A DNA stretch of 24,033 nucleotides from an uncultured Rickettsiales bacterium (GCA_944390875.1 CALXRO010000047.1:1-24033), one strand, 5' to 3'; positions 14,908 through 22,648 are shown, counted from the first letter of the stretch. Made by a program: numbers and translations. Notes: generated by a model from the sequence alone, not told the origin.

Positions 14908-16581
14908 ATGAAAAATATAAATCCAGAGGATAATAAAAACGAAAATTTTTTTTTACTAAAAAATATAATTCTTTTTATAATATTTTTCTTAATATCTGAA
15001 ATTTTTATAATAAGACCATTAAGAAAGAGAATTGAAAAAAAAAGAGAATTCGCTGAGTCAGAATTTGCAAGTAAAAACAAAGAATCAGAAAATGAAAATA
15101 TCAATGATTACGACAAAATCAGGGAATTTATTTTAGAAAATGATTATATAAAATTAACAATAAGCACAGCTGGTTTAGTTTTAAACAATCTTATCTTAAA
15201 AAATTATTTTGATAACAATGAAAATAATATCCAATTATTAAATGAAGATAACTATATAAAAATTGGCTGGTTCTGTAATAATGAAAACTTAAATATACCA
15301 AATAAAAATTCCATTTGGACTTTGGTTGAGCAAGATACTGAAGACAGAAAAAGTGACAAAGCTGTCCTATTATTTGATAATAAACAAGGTATAATATTCA
15401 AAATAATAATTAGTATTGATGACAAATATTTAATAAATGTAAAACAAATAGTCGAGAACAATACTAATAATAAAATATATACAAAACCATTTTGGTCAAT
15501 TACAAAAAGCAACTTCTTAACAGTAAGTGATACCGGTAGTTTTAGTGGCGCAATAGGACTTTTTAATGGCGGTGTTAGTGAAATTAAAACAAAAAAAATA
15601 AGAAATAACAATTTAGAGTTTCAAAATTTTGAATGGGCCGGAATAACCAGTAAGTATTGGCTAACGGCTATAGTAAACAATGATAAAGATAATGGAAAAG
15701 TAAATTTTTCAGAAAGAAATAAAACTATAAATATGTCTTATACAACTAAAGAAAATTTGGTTGTATCTGAAAATTCATTTACAGGTTCATCAAATAGTAT
15801 ATTTGTCGGTGTAAAAGATATGAAAGTTTTGAAAGAATATGCTGATAAAAATAATATAAGATTATTGGACAGAAGTATAGATTTTGGCTTTTTTTATATA
15901 TTGGCAAAGCCTTTAAATATATTATTGAATTTATTAAATAGAATTACAAAAAATTTTGGTATGGCCATAATAATCCTTACCATTATAATAAAATCAATTT
16001 TATATCCAATAACAAAAAAGTCTCTTATAACACTAGAAACTATGAAAGAAGTACAGCCTAAAATAAAAAAAATTCAAGATAAATACAAAAATGATAAAAT
16101 CAAAATGCAACAAGAATTAGTTAAACTTTATACAAAATATAATCTAAATCCTATGGCATCAATATTTCCACTTTTTATACAAATACCAGTTTTTATATCT
16201 CTTTATAAAGTTATATCAGTCAGTCTTAGTATGAGACAAGCTTCTTTTATTTTTATAAACGATTTATCAATAGCTGACCCTACAAATATTTTAAATTTGT
16301 TTGGTTTATTTAAATACAATACAAAGTTTAAACTTGGTATTCTTCCATGTGTTATGGGATTAAGTATGTTCTTACAACAAAAATTTTCTGAAAAATTTCA
16401 AAAAACTGATGATAATAAAGACAATCCTGGCAGGGGAATGAATTTTATGCCAATACTTTTTGTATTAGTTTTTGCCTCATTTCCAAGTGGCCTTTTATTA
16501 TATTGGATATTCAATAATTTGATAACAATTTTTCAACAATGGTACATTATGAGATTTTGTTTGAAAAAAACAAATAAGTAA
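14908..16581 (+). CDS. yidC: Membrane protein insertase YidC
   Basis: YidC/Oxa1-family insertase integrates proteins into the inner membrane alone or with SecYEG. The architecture is the Gram-negative type: one N-terminal membrane helix (about 15-35), a large periplasmic beta domain (about 65-310) containing 'FEWAGITSKYWLTAIV', and the conserved 60-kDa C-terminal domain. The latter includes 'GFFYILAKPLNILLNLLNRITKNFGMAIIILTIIIKSILYP', the cytoplasmic hairpin 'MKEVQPKIKKIQDKYKNDKIKMQQELVKLYTKY', 'NPMASIFPLFIQIPVFISLYKV', and final helices with 'FPSGLLLYWIFNN'. The length of 557 residues is typical. The usual rpmH-rnpA-yidC order is broken: rpmH is about 11 kb away and rnpA is absent. Confidence 0.97.
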   Translation: MKNINPEDNKNENFFLLKNIILFIIFFLISEIFIIRPLRKRIEKKREFAESEFASKNKESENENINDYDKIREFILENDYIKLTISTAGLVLNNLILKNYFDNNENNIQLLNEDNYIKIGWFCNNENLNIPNKNSIWTLVEQDTEDRKSDKAVLLFDNKQGIIFKIIISIDDKYLINVKQIVENNTNNKIYTKPFWSITKSNFLTVSDTGSFSGAIGLFNGGVSEIKTKKIRNNNLEFQNFEWAGITSKYWLTAIVNNDKDNGKVNFSERNKTINMSYTTKENLVVSENSFTGSSNSIFVGVKDMKVLKEYADKNNIRLLDRSIDFGFFYILAKPLNILLNLLNRITKNFGMAIIILTIIIKSILYPITKKSLITLETMKEVQPKIKKIQDKYKNDKIKMQQELVKLYTKYNLNPMASIFPLFIQIPVFISLYKVISVSLSMRQASFIFINDLSIADPTNILNLFGLFKYNTKFKLGILPCVMGLSMFLQQKFSEKFQKTDDNKDNPGRGMNFMPILFVLVFASFPSGLLLYWIFNNLITIFQQWYIMRFCLKKTNK

Positions 16582-16632
16582 TTCAAAAAACCAAAAATAA
16601 AAGTTTTTATAATTATAACTACTTAATTATTC

Positions 16633-16992
16633 TTAAAAAAGACTGTCCATTATATCAAATGCGTCTGCAAATTTTCTTTCAATATCCATAAAGTCTTCTT
16701 CATGGTATTTCGCAGTAGTTTCAATACTCACAATTTTTCTACCAAAATCTTCAGCATCATCTTCAATTATACCAATTTCTTTTTTAATCTGATCAGAAAT
16801 TTCATTAGCCTCTATTATCCCTACATCCTGAACAATTTGTTCTAACTTGTCTGTTGAAAAAGCAAATGAATCTGATAATTGTCCTATTTCTTCCACTATT
16901 GAAGATGAAAAAACTTTGTTAAAAGGAACAAAAACATTAAATAAAAAAGCAAATAATAGAATGTTTATATTATTGTCAGAATCTTTATTCAT
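16633..16992 (-). CDS. Small secreted coiled-coil protein of unknown function with strong Shine-Dalgarno
   Basis: No family is recognised. The 119-residue protein starts at ATG 16992-16990. A strong GAGGTGG (17000-17006, minus strand) lies 7 nt upstream. The N-terminus is a signal-peptide-like stretch: charged residues 1-8, hydrophobic about 9-23, and possible cleavage near FSS (about 29-31). The mature part is strongly acidic and almost entirely helical by composition, with heptad-like Ile/Leu spacing through 'LSDSFAFSTDKLEQIVQDVG', 'EISDQIKKEIGIIEDDAEDFG' and 'EEDFMDIERKFADAFDIMD', so it probably forms a coiled coil. It contains no mature cysteine. A promoter candidate lies upstream (17031-17058). 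With the 2804-3181 gene it forms a pair of small exported proteins with canonical ribosome sites in a genome where such sites are mostly weak. Confidence 0.72.
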   Translation of the reverse strand: MNKDSDNNINILLFAFLFNVFVPFNKVFSSSIVEEIGQLSDSFAFSTDKLEQIVQDVGIIEANEISDQIKKEIGIIEDDAEDFGRKIVSIETTAKYHEEDFMDIERKFADAFDIMDSLF

Positions 16993-17030
16993 AAAACAAC
17001 CACCTCATTTTCTATAATTAACCTAACAAT

Positions 17031-17058
17031 ATTATACATATTTTTTTAATTAACACAA
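17031..17058 (-). promoter_or_regulatory. Candidate promoter of the small coiled-coil secreted gene
   Basis: On the minus strand, TTGTGT (17053-17058) and TATAAT (17031-17036) have a 16-nt spacer, giving a leader of about 30 nt that carries the GAGGTGG ribosome-binding site. Confidence 0.4.
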
Positions 17059-17089
17059 CAATTTTTTTTATTTGTTATTTGATAGCTTT

Positions 17090-17119
17090 TTGTACTTCCA
17101 GTAAGTTTTTATATATTAT
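17090..17119 (+). promoter_or_regulatory. Weak candidate promoter of the DUF2460 gene
   Basis: TTGTAC (17090-17095) and TATTAT (17114-17119) have an 18-nt spacer, 35 nt before the ATG. Low specificity in this base composition. Confidence 0.3.
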
Positions 17120-17153
17120 CTAATAAAATATATTTATCAATTCAGAAATATCT

Positions 17154-17753
17154 ATGTTTTATGATATAAAATTTCCAGAACATATATCAAATAAATTTAG
17201 CACAGAAATAAATTTTAATACCGACATTATTTCAAATAAAAATGGAAGAGAACAAAGGGTTTTAAATAGAAAAACATCAAGAAATACATATATTTTAGAT
17301 TCAAATATGTTGTCAAACGAAGATATAGAACAAATAGTAAAAATATTTAGAATAGTTAGTGGTAGATTTGGAAGCTTTAGGTTTAAAGACTGGACAGATT
17401 GTAAAACAATAAATCAAGAGATAGATATAACAGATGGAGAAAAAAGTGAATTCCAATTAATAAAAACCTATTGTATACCAGAAAATATAGATTTAAAATA
17501 CATAAGAAAAATAACTAAACCAATACCAAACAGTGTATCAATAAAAATAGATAACCAAAAAACTGAAGATTTTACTGTTGATTACAACACTGGTATAATA
17601 AATTTCAAAAATACTCCAGATAGTGGAAAAACCATATCAAGTAGTTTTGAATTTGATATTCCAGTAAGATTTGATACTGATACTTTAAAAATAAAGCAAT
17701 CAAACACAAAAAATGGAGAAATTGATACAATAAAGCTTATTGAAATTTTGTAG
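17154..17753 (+). CDS. DUF2460 / gene-transfer-agent distal tail protein homologue (g12-like), orphan
   Basis: This is a DUF2460 (TIGR02217-type) protein of 199 residues. The family includes gp12 of the Rhodobacter gene transfer agent, the distal tail protein at the baseplate, and related phage tail proteins. Typical features are the start 'FPEHISNKFSTEINFNTDII' and the tract 'NGREQRVLNRKTSRNTYIL'. 'IVKIFRIVSGRFGSFRFKDWTD' (about 61-82) carries the family's G-R-x-G/F-RFKDW core. 'YNTGIINF' and the final 'FDIPVRFDTDTL' are also typical. The reading frame is intact and ends normally. No other tail or head gene is nearby: neighbours are the secreted coiled-coil gene and rimM, whose stop is 9 nt away. 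Scattered GTA genes are known in Rickettsiales, and this fits such a dispersed or decaying set. Confidence 0.85.
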   Translation: MFYDIKFPEHISNKFSTEINFNTDIISNKNGREQRVLNRKTSRNTYILDSNMLSNEDIEQIVKIFRIVSGRFGSFRFKDWTDCKTINQEIDITDGEKSEFQLIKTYCIPENIDLKYIRKITKPIPNSVSIKIDNQKTEDFTVDYNTGIINFKNTPDSGKTISSSFEFDIPVRFDTDTLKIKQSNTKNGEIDTIKLIEIL

Positions 17754-17762
17754 ATTTTTTAT

Positions 17763-18248
17763 CTATATATATTCAGGAGTTTTTATATTTATAATATTTT
17801 TATCCTTATCTACACTATTTACTATATTTTTATTAAACAATATAGATTCTTTTTTACCATCTTCCCATTCTATATCTATTATATCACCAGCCCCATAATT
17901 TGAAAATTCAGTAATTTTACCAACTTTACCGTTAGATATTACAGACATGTTTATAAGATCGTTTATATACATCATTGAATCATTATCTAAATCATCTTCT
18001 TTAGTAAATAGTATTGTATTTCTGTATTTTTTTGCCTCGTCAATTGAAGATATATTCTCAAATTTTGCAAGAAATACATCTTTTTTACTTGTTAACCCAA
18101 CTTTTTTGCAAGATATTGGCTGATTATTAAAAATAAAGAGATTATAATTAAATATATCTTCTGGATTTTCGCAAAAACTTTGTAATTTAACAGCACCGTC
18201 CAAACCATGTGTAGTAAGTATTTTACCTATCTCTATCATAATATGCAA
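17763..18248 (-). CDS. rimM: Ribosome maturation factor RimM
   Basis: RimM assists 30S subunit maturation and binds ribosomal protein S19. The N-terminal RimM domain (about 4-80) has the signature 'IGKILTTHGLDGAVKLQSF' and 'FLAKFENISSIDEAKKYRNTILF'. The C-terminal PRC-barrel-like half has 'INDLINMSVISNGKVGKITEFSNYGAGDIIDIEW' and 'ILFNKNIVNSVD', matching the family's ending 'P.....v..vd'. The length is 161 residues from the first ATG (18248), or 158 from Met4 (18239), which gives the more standard start. No Shine-Dalgarno separates the two. The usual rpsP-rimM-trmD-rplS operon is not present, so the gene has been relocated. It is divergent from secG and converges on the DUF2460 gene. Confidence 0.92.
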   Translation of the reverse strand: MHIMIEIGKILTTHGLDGAVKLQSFCENPEDIFNYNLFIFNNQPISCKKVGLTSKKDVFLAKFENISSIDEAKKYRNTILFTKEDDLDNDSMMYINDLINMSVISNGKVGKITEFSNYGAGDIIDIEWEDGKKESILFNKNIVNSVDKDKNIINIKTPEYI

Positions 18249-18286
18249 TTTTTATTAATAATAAAATAAATTTTTTAATAAAACAA

Positions 18287-18314
18287 TTGACAAAACATTT
18301 ACAGCTACTACAAT
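18287..18314 (+). promoter_or_regulatory. Promoter of secG
   Basis: TTGACA (18287-18292, exact consensus) and TACAAT (18309-18314) are spaced 16 nt. The predicted transcript start lies about 24 nt before ATG 18345. Confidence 0.6.
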
Positions 18315-18344
18315 ACAAGATACTTATTAAAACAATTTTTATTG

Positions 18345-18719
18345 ATGTCATTTAGTTTAACTTTTTTATTTATTTTACAGATAATTGTAGCACTTTTATT
18401 AATTTTTATAGTACTTATGCAGTCTTCTGATGAAGATGCTTTAAGTAACATAAGTTCTGGAAGTAATAGATTTGGTTCTCTTTCAAGAAAAAGCTCTGTT
18501 GATTTTGTAACAAAATTAACAATAGGTTTAGGTTCGGTACTAATGGTAAATTCATTTTTATTAGCAAGTCTATCAACACATAAATATGCCAAAGAAGAAA
18601 CTACAATAAAAGAATACCTTAAAAATAAAAGTAAAAGTAGCGAACAAGGCAAAAAAGATATTGAAGATAAAAGCAATGATAATGTACTAGATAACAGTAA
18701 AGAAAATACTAAAAATTAG
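18345..18719 (+). CDS. secG: Protein translocase subunit SecG
   Basis: SecG is the small accessory subunit of the SecYEG translocon. The 124-residue protein has two membrane helices (about 3-23 and 54-74) flanking the conserved loop 'IVLMQSSDEDALSNISSGSNRFGSLSRKSSVDFVTKLT'. The loop carries the family's 'lLQ......g..g......fg.rg...fl.k.T' pattern, though with fewer glycines than usual. The C-terminal 45 residues are a Lys/Asp/Asn-rich cytoplasmic tail of low complexity. I start at ATG 18345. A TTG directly before it is in frame, but the ATG gives the standard N-terminus. A promoter (18287-18314) fits this start. secG often sits beside tpiA or pyrG; here it stands alone next to divergent rimM. 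Confidence 0.9.
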   Translation: MSFSLTFLFILQIIVALLLIFIVLMQSSDEDALSNISSGSNRFGSLSRKSSVDFVTKLTIGLGSVLMVNSFLLASLSTHKYAKEETTIKEYLKNKSKSSEQGKKDIEDKSNDNVLDNSKENTKN

Positions 18720-18739
18720 TAACTTAAAATAATTATACG

Positions 18740-19162
18740 TTACAACTTAATGTTAATACCTTTGAAGGCGTCCTTAAAGTTGCCTTCGTTTTCAATTTCA
18801 TTGTCAATTTTTGTACTTATTACACTTTTTAAATTATCTCTATGTTTGTACGAATAGTTTGTCACTTTATCATTTTTGTCAAACTTAACAAATAAAATAT
18901 GTTCTTCATTTATTTTTTCTCTTAAAAAATTAAGATTCTTTGTTTTATAATTGTAATATAGCCAAGTCCCATCCTCAAGTTCAAATGTTGGTTCACCAAA
19001 ATTTCTAATAACATCTTCTTTTGAAAAATTATATGAATCAAAATTTTTCACTTTTTCAATGTTGTGTATAAACATTGAACCATTTTCTTTTGTTGTTTTA
19101 CAAGATGTTAATAAAAAAACTAATATTACTGTAATATGGTAACTTTTTAAAAAGCTTTTCAT
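18740..19162 (-). CDS. bamE: Outer membrane assembly lipoprotein BamE (SmpA/OmlA)
   Basis: BamE is a lipoprotein of the BAM complex that inserts beta-barrel proteins into the outer membrane. The 140-residue precursor has a lipoprotein signal peptide: basic 'MKSFLKSYH', a hydrophobic core, and lipobox 'LLTSC' with the lipidated Cys21. The SmpA/OmlA domain is recognised by 'YNFSKEDVIRNFGEPTFELEDGTWLYYNYK' (about 44-73), the family's 'v...lG.Ps......W.Y' pattern, and then 'ILFVKFDKNDKVTNYSY' (about 88-104). The C-terminal tail is hydrophilic and unassigned. A promoter (TTGATA-N16-TATAAT, 19188-19215, minus strand) lies upstream. secG converges from the other side. Confidence 0.9.
   Translation of the reverse strand: MKSFLKSYHITVILVFLLTSCKTTKENGSMFIHNIEKVKNFDSYNFSKEDVIRNFGEPTFELEDGTWLYYNYKTKNLNFLREKINEEHILFVKFDKNDKVTNYSYKHRDNLKSVISTKIDNEIENEGNFKDAFKGINIKL
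18764..18791 (+). terminator. Possible secG terminator inside the bamE 3' end
   Basis: GAAGGC (18764-18769) pairs with GCCTTC (18782-18787), followed by GTTTTC. It lies within the last codons of bamE on the opposite strand, so a coding explanation is equally possible. Confidence 0.3.
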
Positions 19163-19187
19163 AATAATTTATAATTGATATACTTTA

Positions 19188-19215
19188 ATTATAGTAATAC
19201 TTTATCAAATATCAA
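19188..19215 (-). promoter_or_regulatory. Candidate promoter of bamE
   Basis: On the minus strand, TTGATA (19210-19215) and TATAAT (19188-19193) have a 16-nt spacer, about 26 nt before the bamE ATG. Confidence 0.45.
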
Positions 19216-19235
19216 CTATAACTGTCATATTATAC

Positions 19236-19269
19236 TTGATTATTGTAATATTAAGAATTATATTATAAT
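19236..19269 (+). promoter_or_regulatory. Candidate promoter of the glycosyltransferase array
   Basis: TTGATT (19236-19241) followed after 17 nt by TATATT (19259-19264), which overlaps a TATAAT (19264-19269). Either -10 places the transcript start at about 19271-19277, at the edge of a GC-containing hairpin. It is the only promoter I can suggest upstream of the four tightly spaced glycosyltransferase units. Confidence 0.45.
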
Positions 19270-19275
19270 CTAACA

Positions 19276-19298
19276 TATAGGAATGCCTATAATTTTTT
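19276..19298 (+). terminator. Terminator-like hairpin in the leader of the glycosyltransferase array
   Basis: TATAGG (19276-19281), loop AATG, CCTATA (19286-19291) form a perfect 6-bp stem, followed by AA and six T (19293-19298). It sits between the likely promoter and the first gene, so it could be an attenuator, a 5'-stabilising hairpin, or a terminator for readthrough from the left. Confidence 0.5.
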
Positions 19299-19316
19299 AA
19301 TTAATAATTATTAATT

Positions 19317-20495
19317 ATGCCAAAAGTATCAGTTATAGTGCCAATATGGAATGTAGAAAAATATTTACCTAAATGTTTAGATAGTTTGATAAATCAAACA
19401 TTAAAAGATATAGAGATAATATGTATTAATGATGGGTCTCCTGATAATTGTTTAAATATTTTAAAAGAATATCAAGCTAAAGATAATAGAATAATTATAA
19501 TAGATCAGAAGAATCATGGACAAGGTCATGCCAGAAACAGTGGTTTAAAAATAGCCAAGGGTGAGTATATAATGTTTTGTGATTCTGATGATTATTATGA
19601 GTTATCTATGTGTGAAGAAATGTATAATACTATTGTAGAGAATGAGTGTGATTCAGTAGTTTGTGATGTAAATATAGTTAAAGAAACTAATAGTATTTTT
19701 TTAAAAAAAATTGATTTTATTGGTGATTATGAACAAAAGTATAAAGGTATAAAAATTGTTGATAATGATGTTATACATTTAATATCAGTTTCTCCATGTA
19801 TTAAAATATACAAAAAATCATTAATTGATGAATATAATATAGTTTTTCCAGATGGTCTAATGCATGAAGATTTAAGTTTTTTTTATAAATATTTTTCAGT
19901 ATGTAAAAATGTGTTTTTTCTGAATAAGAAATTATATAATCGTTTGCTAAGAAAGAATTCTACTACATATTTTGTCAAAATTAATAAACATAATTCATTT
20001 ATAGATATTATACTTAACGTAGAAGATTTTTTTAACTTTTTAGAGAAGAATAATTTACTAAATCAAAAAAATGAGTTAATACTTAATGCATTCTTTAATT
20101 TAACACATACAGATAAACGTCAAAAAAAATTAATAAAATTGGAAGATATTGTACAAATGTGTCAAATACTTGATAAAATTGTTTCAAATAAAAATCTCAA
20201 CTTCAGTATATTAAATGAAAAACAAAAAAGTATAATAGAATTAATTAAAAATAAAGAATATAAAAAAATTTTACATACTATAAAACATTCTTACGAATAT
20301 CAAATAAAATGTAACATTAAATTATTTGATTTTATATCTTTGTTTAAAATAGAAGAATATTTAAATAAAGTAGATTTATTAAAAAAGAAGTTTTATATAT
20401 TACATATTCCTATCCTAAAGATAGTTAAAAAAAATAATAAAACTTATATTAAATTATTTGGTTTTATACCTTTGTTTAAAATAAAAAAATGTTAA
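19317..20495 (+). CDS. Family 2 glycosyltransferase, array unit 1
   Basis: This is a GT-A fold family-2 glycosyltransferase of 392 residues, probably adding a sugar to a surface polysaccharide or lipopolysaccharide. The N-terminal domain starts 'VSVIVPIWNVEKYL'. Nucleotide binding is marked by 'INDGSPDN' (38-45), the 'NHGQGHARNSG' loop (66-76), and the metal-binding 'DSDD' (89-92). 'GLMHEDLSFFYK' (Glu184, Asp185) is the probable catalytic-base region. The C-terminal 65 or so residues form a module with two copies of an aromatic, basic motif ('IKLFDFISLFKI' and 'IKLFGFIPLFKIKKC') that could bind membrane. The module is repeated in all four array units. The next gene starts 9 nt after the stop behind the conserved spacer AAGAGTCAATT. 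Donor and acceptor are unknown. Confidence 0.9.
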   Translation: MPKVSVIVPIWNVEKYLPKCLDSLINQTLKDIEIICINDGSPDNCLNILKEYQAKDNRIIIIDQKNHGQGHARNSGLKIAKGEYIMFCDSDDYYELSMCEEMYNTIVENECDSVVCDVNIVKETNSIFLKKIDFIGDYEQKYKGIKIVDNDVIHLISVSPCIKIYKKSLIDEYNIVFPDGLMHEDLSFFYKYFSVCKNVFFLNKKLYNRLLRKNSTTYFVKINKHNSFIDIILNVEDFFNFLEKNNLLNQKNELILNAFFNLTHTDKRQKKLIKLEDIVQMCQILDKIVSNKNLNFSILNEKQKSIIELIKNKEYKKILHTIKHSYEYQIKCNIKLFDFISLFKIEEYLNKVDLLKKKFYILHIPILKIVKKNNKTYIKLFGFIPLFKIKKC

Positions 20496-20514
20496 GAGTC
20501 AATTATGATACCAA
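20388..20514 (+). repeat. 3'-module/spacer repeat, copy 1
   Basis: About 125 nt covering the last 35 or so codons, the stop and the spacer TTAAGAGTCAATTATG recur at about 21337-21464, 22534-22651 and 23706-23830. Copies 1 and 2 share one variant (KK...GF ending, spacer GAGTC). Copies 3 and 4 share another (EK...NF ending, spacer GAGTT). These form direct repeats able to recombine. Confidence 0.8.
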
Positions 20515-21452
20515 AAATTATCCATTATGCATGGCCTGGAAGAGATAATAAGAGTAAACTAGCTTCATATTGTATTAAAAATTGGTTAAATGTACTGGAC
20601 AGTAGTTGGAAAATTATGGAGTGGAATCCAGATACATTTGATTTTGACAAATATCTAAAAATTAATAGGTTTTTTAAAGAGGTTTACGATCGAAAATTGT
20701 TCGCCTTCATCTCTGATTATATAAGATTGGTTGTTTTATTTAAATATGGTGGAATATATTTAGACACAGATGTTACGATTGTCAAAAATTTTGACGAGGA
20801 TATGTTAAATTGTAAAATGTTTCTACCAATTCAAAATCAAACCTATACAGAACCAGCTATTTTTGGATCAGAGAAAGAACATATTTTTCTCAAAGAAATG
20901 TTAGATTTTTACGATGATGAAATTTGGAAATGTAAAGAATACACAATGCCAGATATAATTAGAAAGACTCTTAAAAAGAAATATAATATTAATAATTTTC
21001 CCGCAAAAGAAGAACAAAAAATATTCTCAACTAATGATGGTTTAATTACATTTTATCCAGAGGAATATTTTATACCTTTTAGGTATGGCGAATGTTTTTT
21101 GCCAACATGCTTAACAGATAAAACAACAACAATTCACTGGTTTAATGGAAGTTGGTGTAAAGATAAAAATTTAAGTTTTTTAGAAAACAAAATTTTTTTA
21201 AATAGCCAAGAAACAGAATATTTAAATATATGTTTTAAAAAATACTCAGAATACCAAACTAAATATAATTTAAAATTATTTGATATAATATCTTTATTTA
21301 AGATAATGGAATGTGGTAGCGCAAAAAATTCAATAATAAAAAGAAAATTTTATATATTACATATTCCAATCTTGAAAATAGTTAAAAAAAATAACAAAAC
21401 TTATATTAAATTATTTGGTTTTATACCTTTGTTTAAAATAAAAAAATGTTAA
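20505..21452 (+). CDS. Family 32-like glycosyltransferase (Gly_transf_sug), array unit 2
   Basis: This 315-residue glycosyltransferase is of the sugar-binding DXD (OCH1/capsule) type, unrelated to its neighbours in the catalytic domain. It opens with 'IPKIIHYAWPG'. The hallmark 'FISDYIRLVVLFKYGGIYLDTDV' (68-90) carries the DXD motif at Asp87-Asp89. 'TIHWFNGSW' near 210 is the usual conserved C-terminal His region. After about residue 247 the sequence switches to the same C-terminal module as the family-2 neighbours ('YNLKLFDIISLFKIMECG', then 'IKLFGFIPLFKIKKC'), identical to unit 1 in the last 24 residues. This suggests that the module travels between glycosyltransferases by recombination. 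Spacing to both neighbours is 9 nt with the same spacer sequence. Cytoplasmic, probably membrane-associated. Confidence 0.9.
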   Translation: MIPKIIHYAWPGRDNKSKLASYCIKNWLNVLDSSWKIMEWNPDTFDFDKYLKINRFFKEVYDRKLFAFISDYIRLVVLFKYGGIYLDTDVTIVKNFDEDMLNCKMFLPIQNQTYTEPAIFGSEKEHIFLKEMLDFYDDEIWKCKEYTMPDIIRKTLKKKYNINNFPAKEEQKIFSTNDGLITFYPEEYFIPFRYGECFLPTCLTDKTTTIHWFNGSWCKDKNLSFLENKIFLNSQETEYLNICFKKYSEYQTKYNLKLFDIISLFKIMECGSAKNSIIKRKFYILHIPILKIVKKNNKTYIKLFGFIPLFKIKKC

Positions 21453-21461
21453 GAGTCAATT

Positions 21462-22639
21462 ATGCCAAAAGTATCAGTTATAGTACCAATATGGAATGTA
21501 GAAAAATATTTACCTAAATGTTTAGATAGTTTGATAAATCAAACATTAAAAGATATAGAGATAATATGTATTAATGATGGTTCTCCTGATAATTGTTTAA
21601 ATATTTTAAAAGAATATCAAGCTAAAGATAATAGAATAATTATAATAGATCAGAAGAATGGTGGTTTAGCAAATGCCAGAAACAGTGGTTTAAAAATAGC
21701 CAAGGGTGAGTATATAATGTTTTGCGATTCTGATGACTATTATGAGTTATCTATGTGTGAAGAAATGTATAATACTATTGTAGATAATGAATGTGATTCA
21801 GTAGTTTGTGATGTAAATATAGTTAAAGAAACTAATAGTATTTTTTTAAAAAAAATTGATTTTATTGGTGATTATGAACAAAAGTATAAAGGTATAAAGG
21901 TTGTTGATAATGATGTTATACATTTAATATCAGTTTCTCCATGTATTAAAATATACAAAAAATCATTAATTGATGAATATAATATAGTTTTTCCAGATGG
22001 TCTAATACATGAAGATTTAAGTTTTTTTTATAAATATTTTTCAGTATGTAAAAATGTGTTTTTTCTGAATAAGAAATTATATAATCGTTTGCTAAGGAAA
22101 ATTCTATTATGTATTTTGTTAAAATTAAGAAACATAATTCATTTATAGATATTATACTTAACATAGAAGATTTTTTTAATTTCTTAGAGAAGAATAATTT
22201 ACTAAATCAAAAAAATGAGTTAATACTTAATGCATTCTTTAATCTAACACATATAGATAAATGTCAAAAAAAATTAATAAAATTGGAAGATATTGTAAAA
22301 ATGTGTCAAATACTTGATAAGATTCTGTTGAATAAAAATATTAATCTTAGTTCATTAAATGAAAAACAAAAAAGTATAATAGAATTAATTAAAAATAAAG
22401 AATATAAAAAAATTTTACATACTATAAAACATTCTTACGAATATCAAACGAAATGCAATATCAAATTATTTGGTTCTATATCTTTATTTAAAATAGAAGA
22501 ATATTTAAATAAAGTAGATTTATTAAAAAAGAAGTTTTATATATTACATATTCCAATCTTAAAAATTATTGAAAAAAACAATAAAACTTATATTAAATTA
22601 TTTAATTTTATACCTTTATTTAAAATAAAAAAATGTTAA
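21462..22639 (+). pseudogene. Family 2 glycosyltransferase, array unit 3, split by a one-base frameshift
   Basis: This is a near-duplicate of unit 1 interrupted at about 22098-22101. After 'YNRLLRK' the frame shifts and stops at 22148; the remaining sequence continues in another frame to 22639. Adding one A to the AAAA run at 22098-22101 restores 'LLRKNS' and yields exactly 392 codons plus stop, the length of unit 1. The N-terminal half (226 residues) keeps 'INDGSPDN' and the DSD motif. It differs from units 1 and 4 in the loop 'NGGLANARNSG', the more common GT2 form. The second half could restart at ATG 22109. It carries the C-terminal module with the ending type shared with unit 4. Options are a recent pseudogene, phase variation or slippage on the A-run, or a sequencing error. 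Confidence 0.85.
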
Positions 22640-22648
22640 GAGTTAATT

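Noticed and set aside
18308..18676. Minus-strand open frame opposite secG
   Set aside because: Shadow of secG, which has a promoter, two membrane helices and the family loop.
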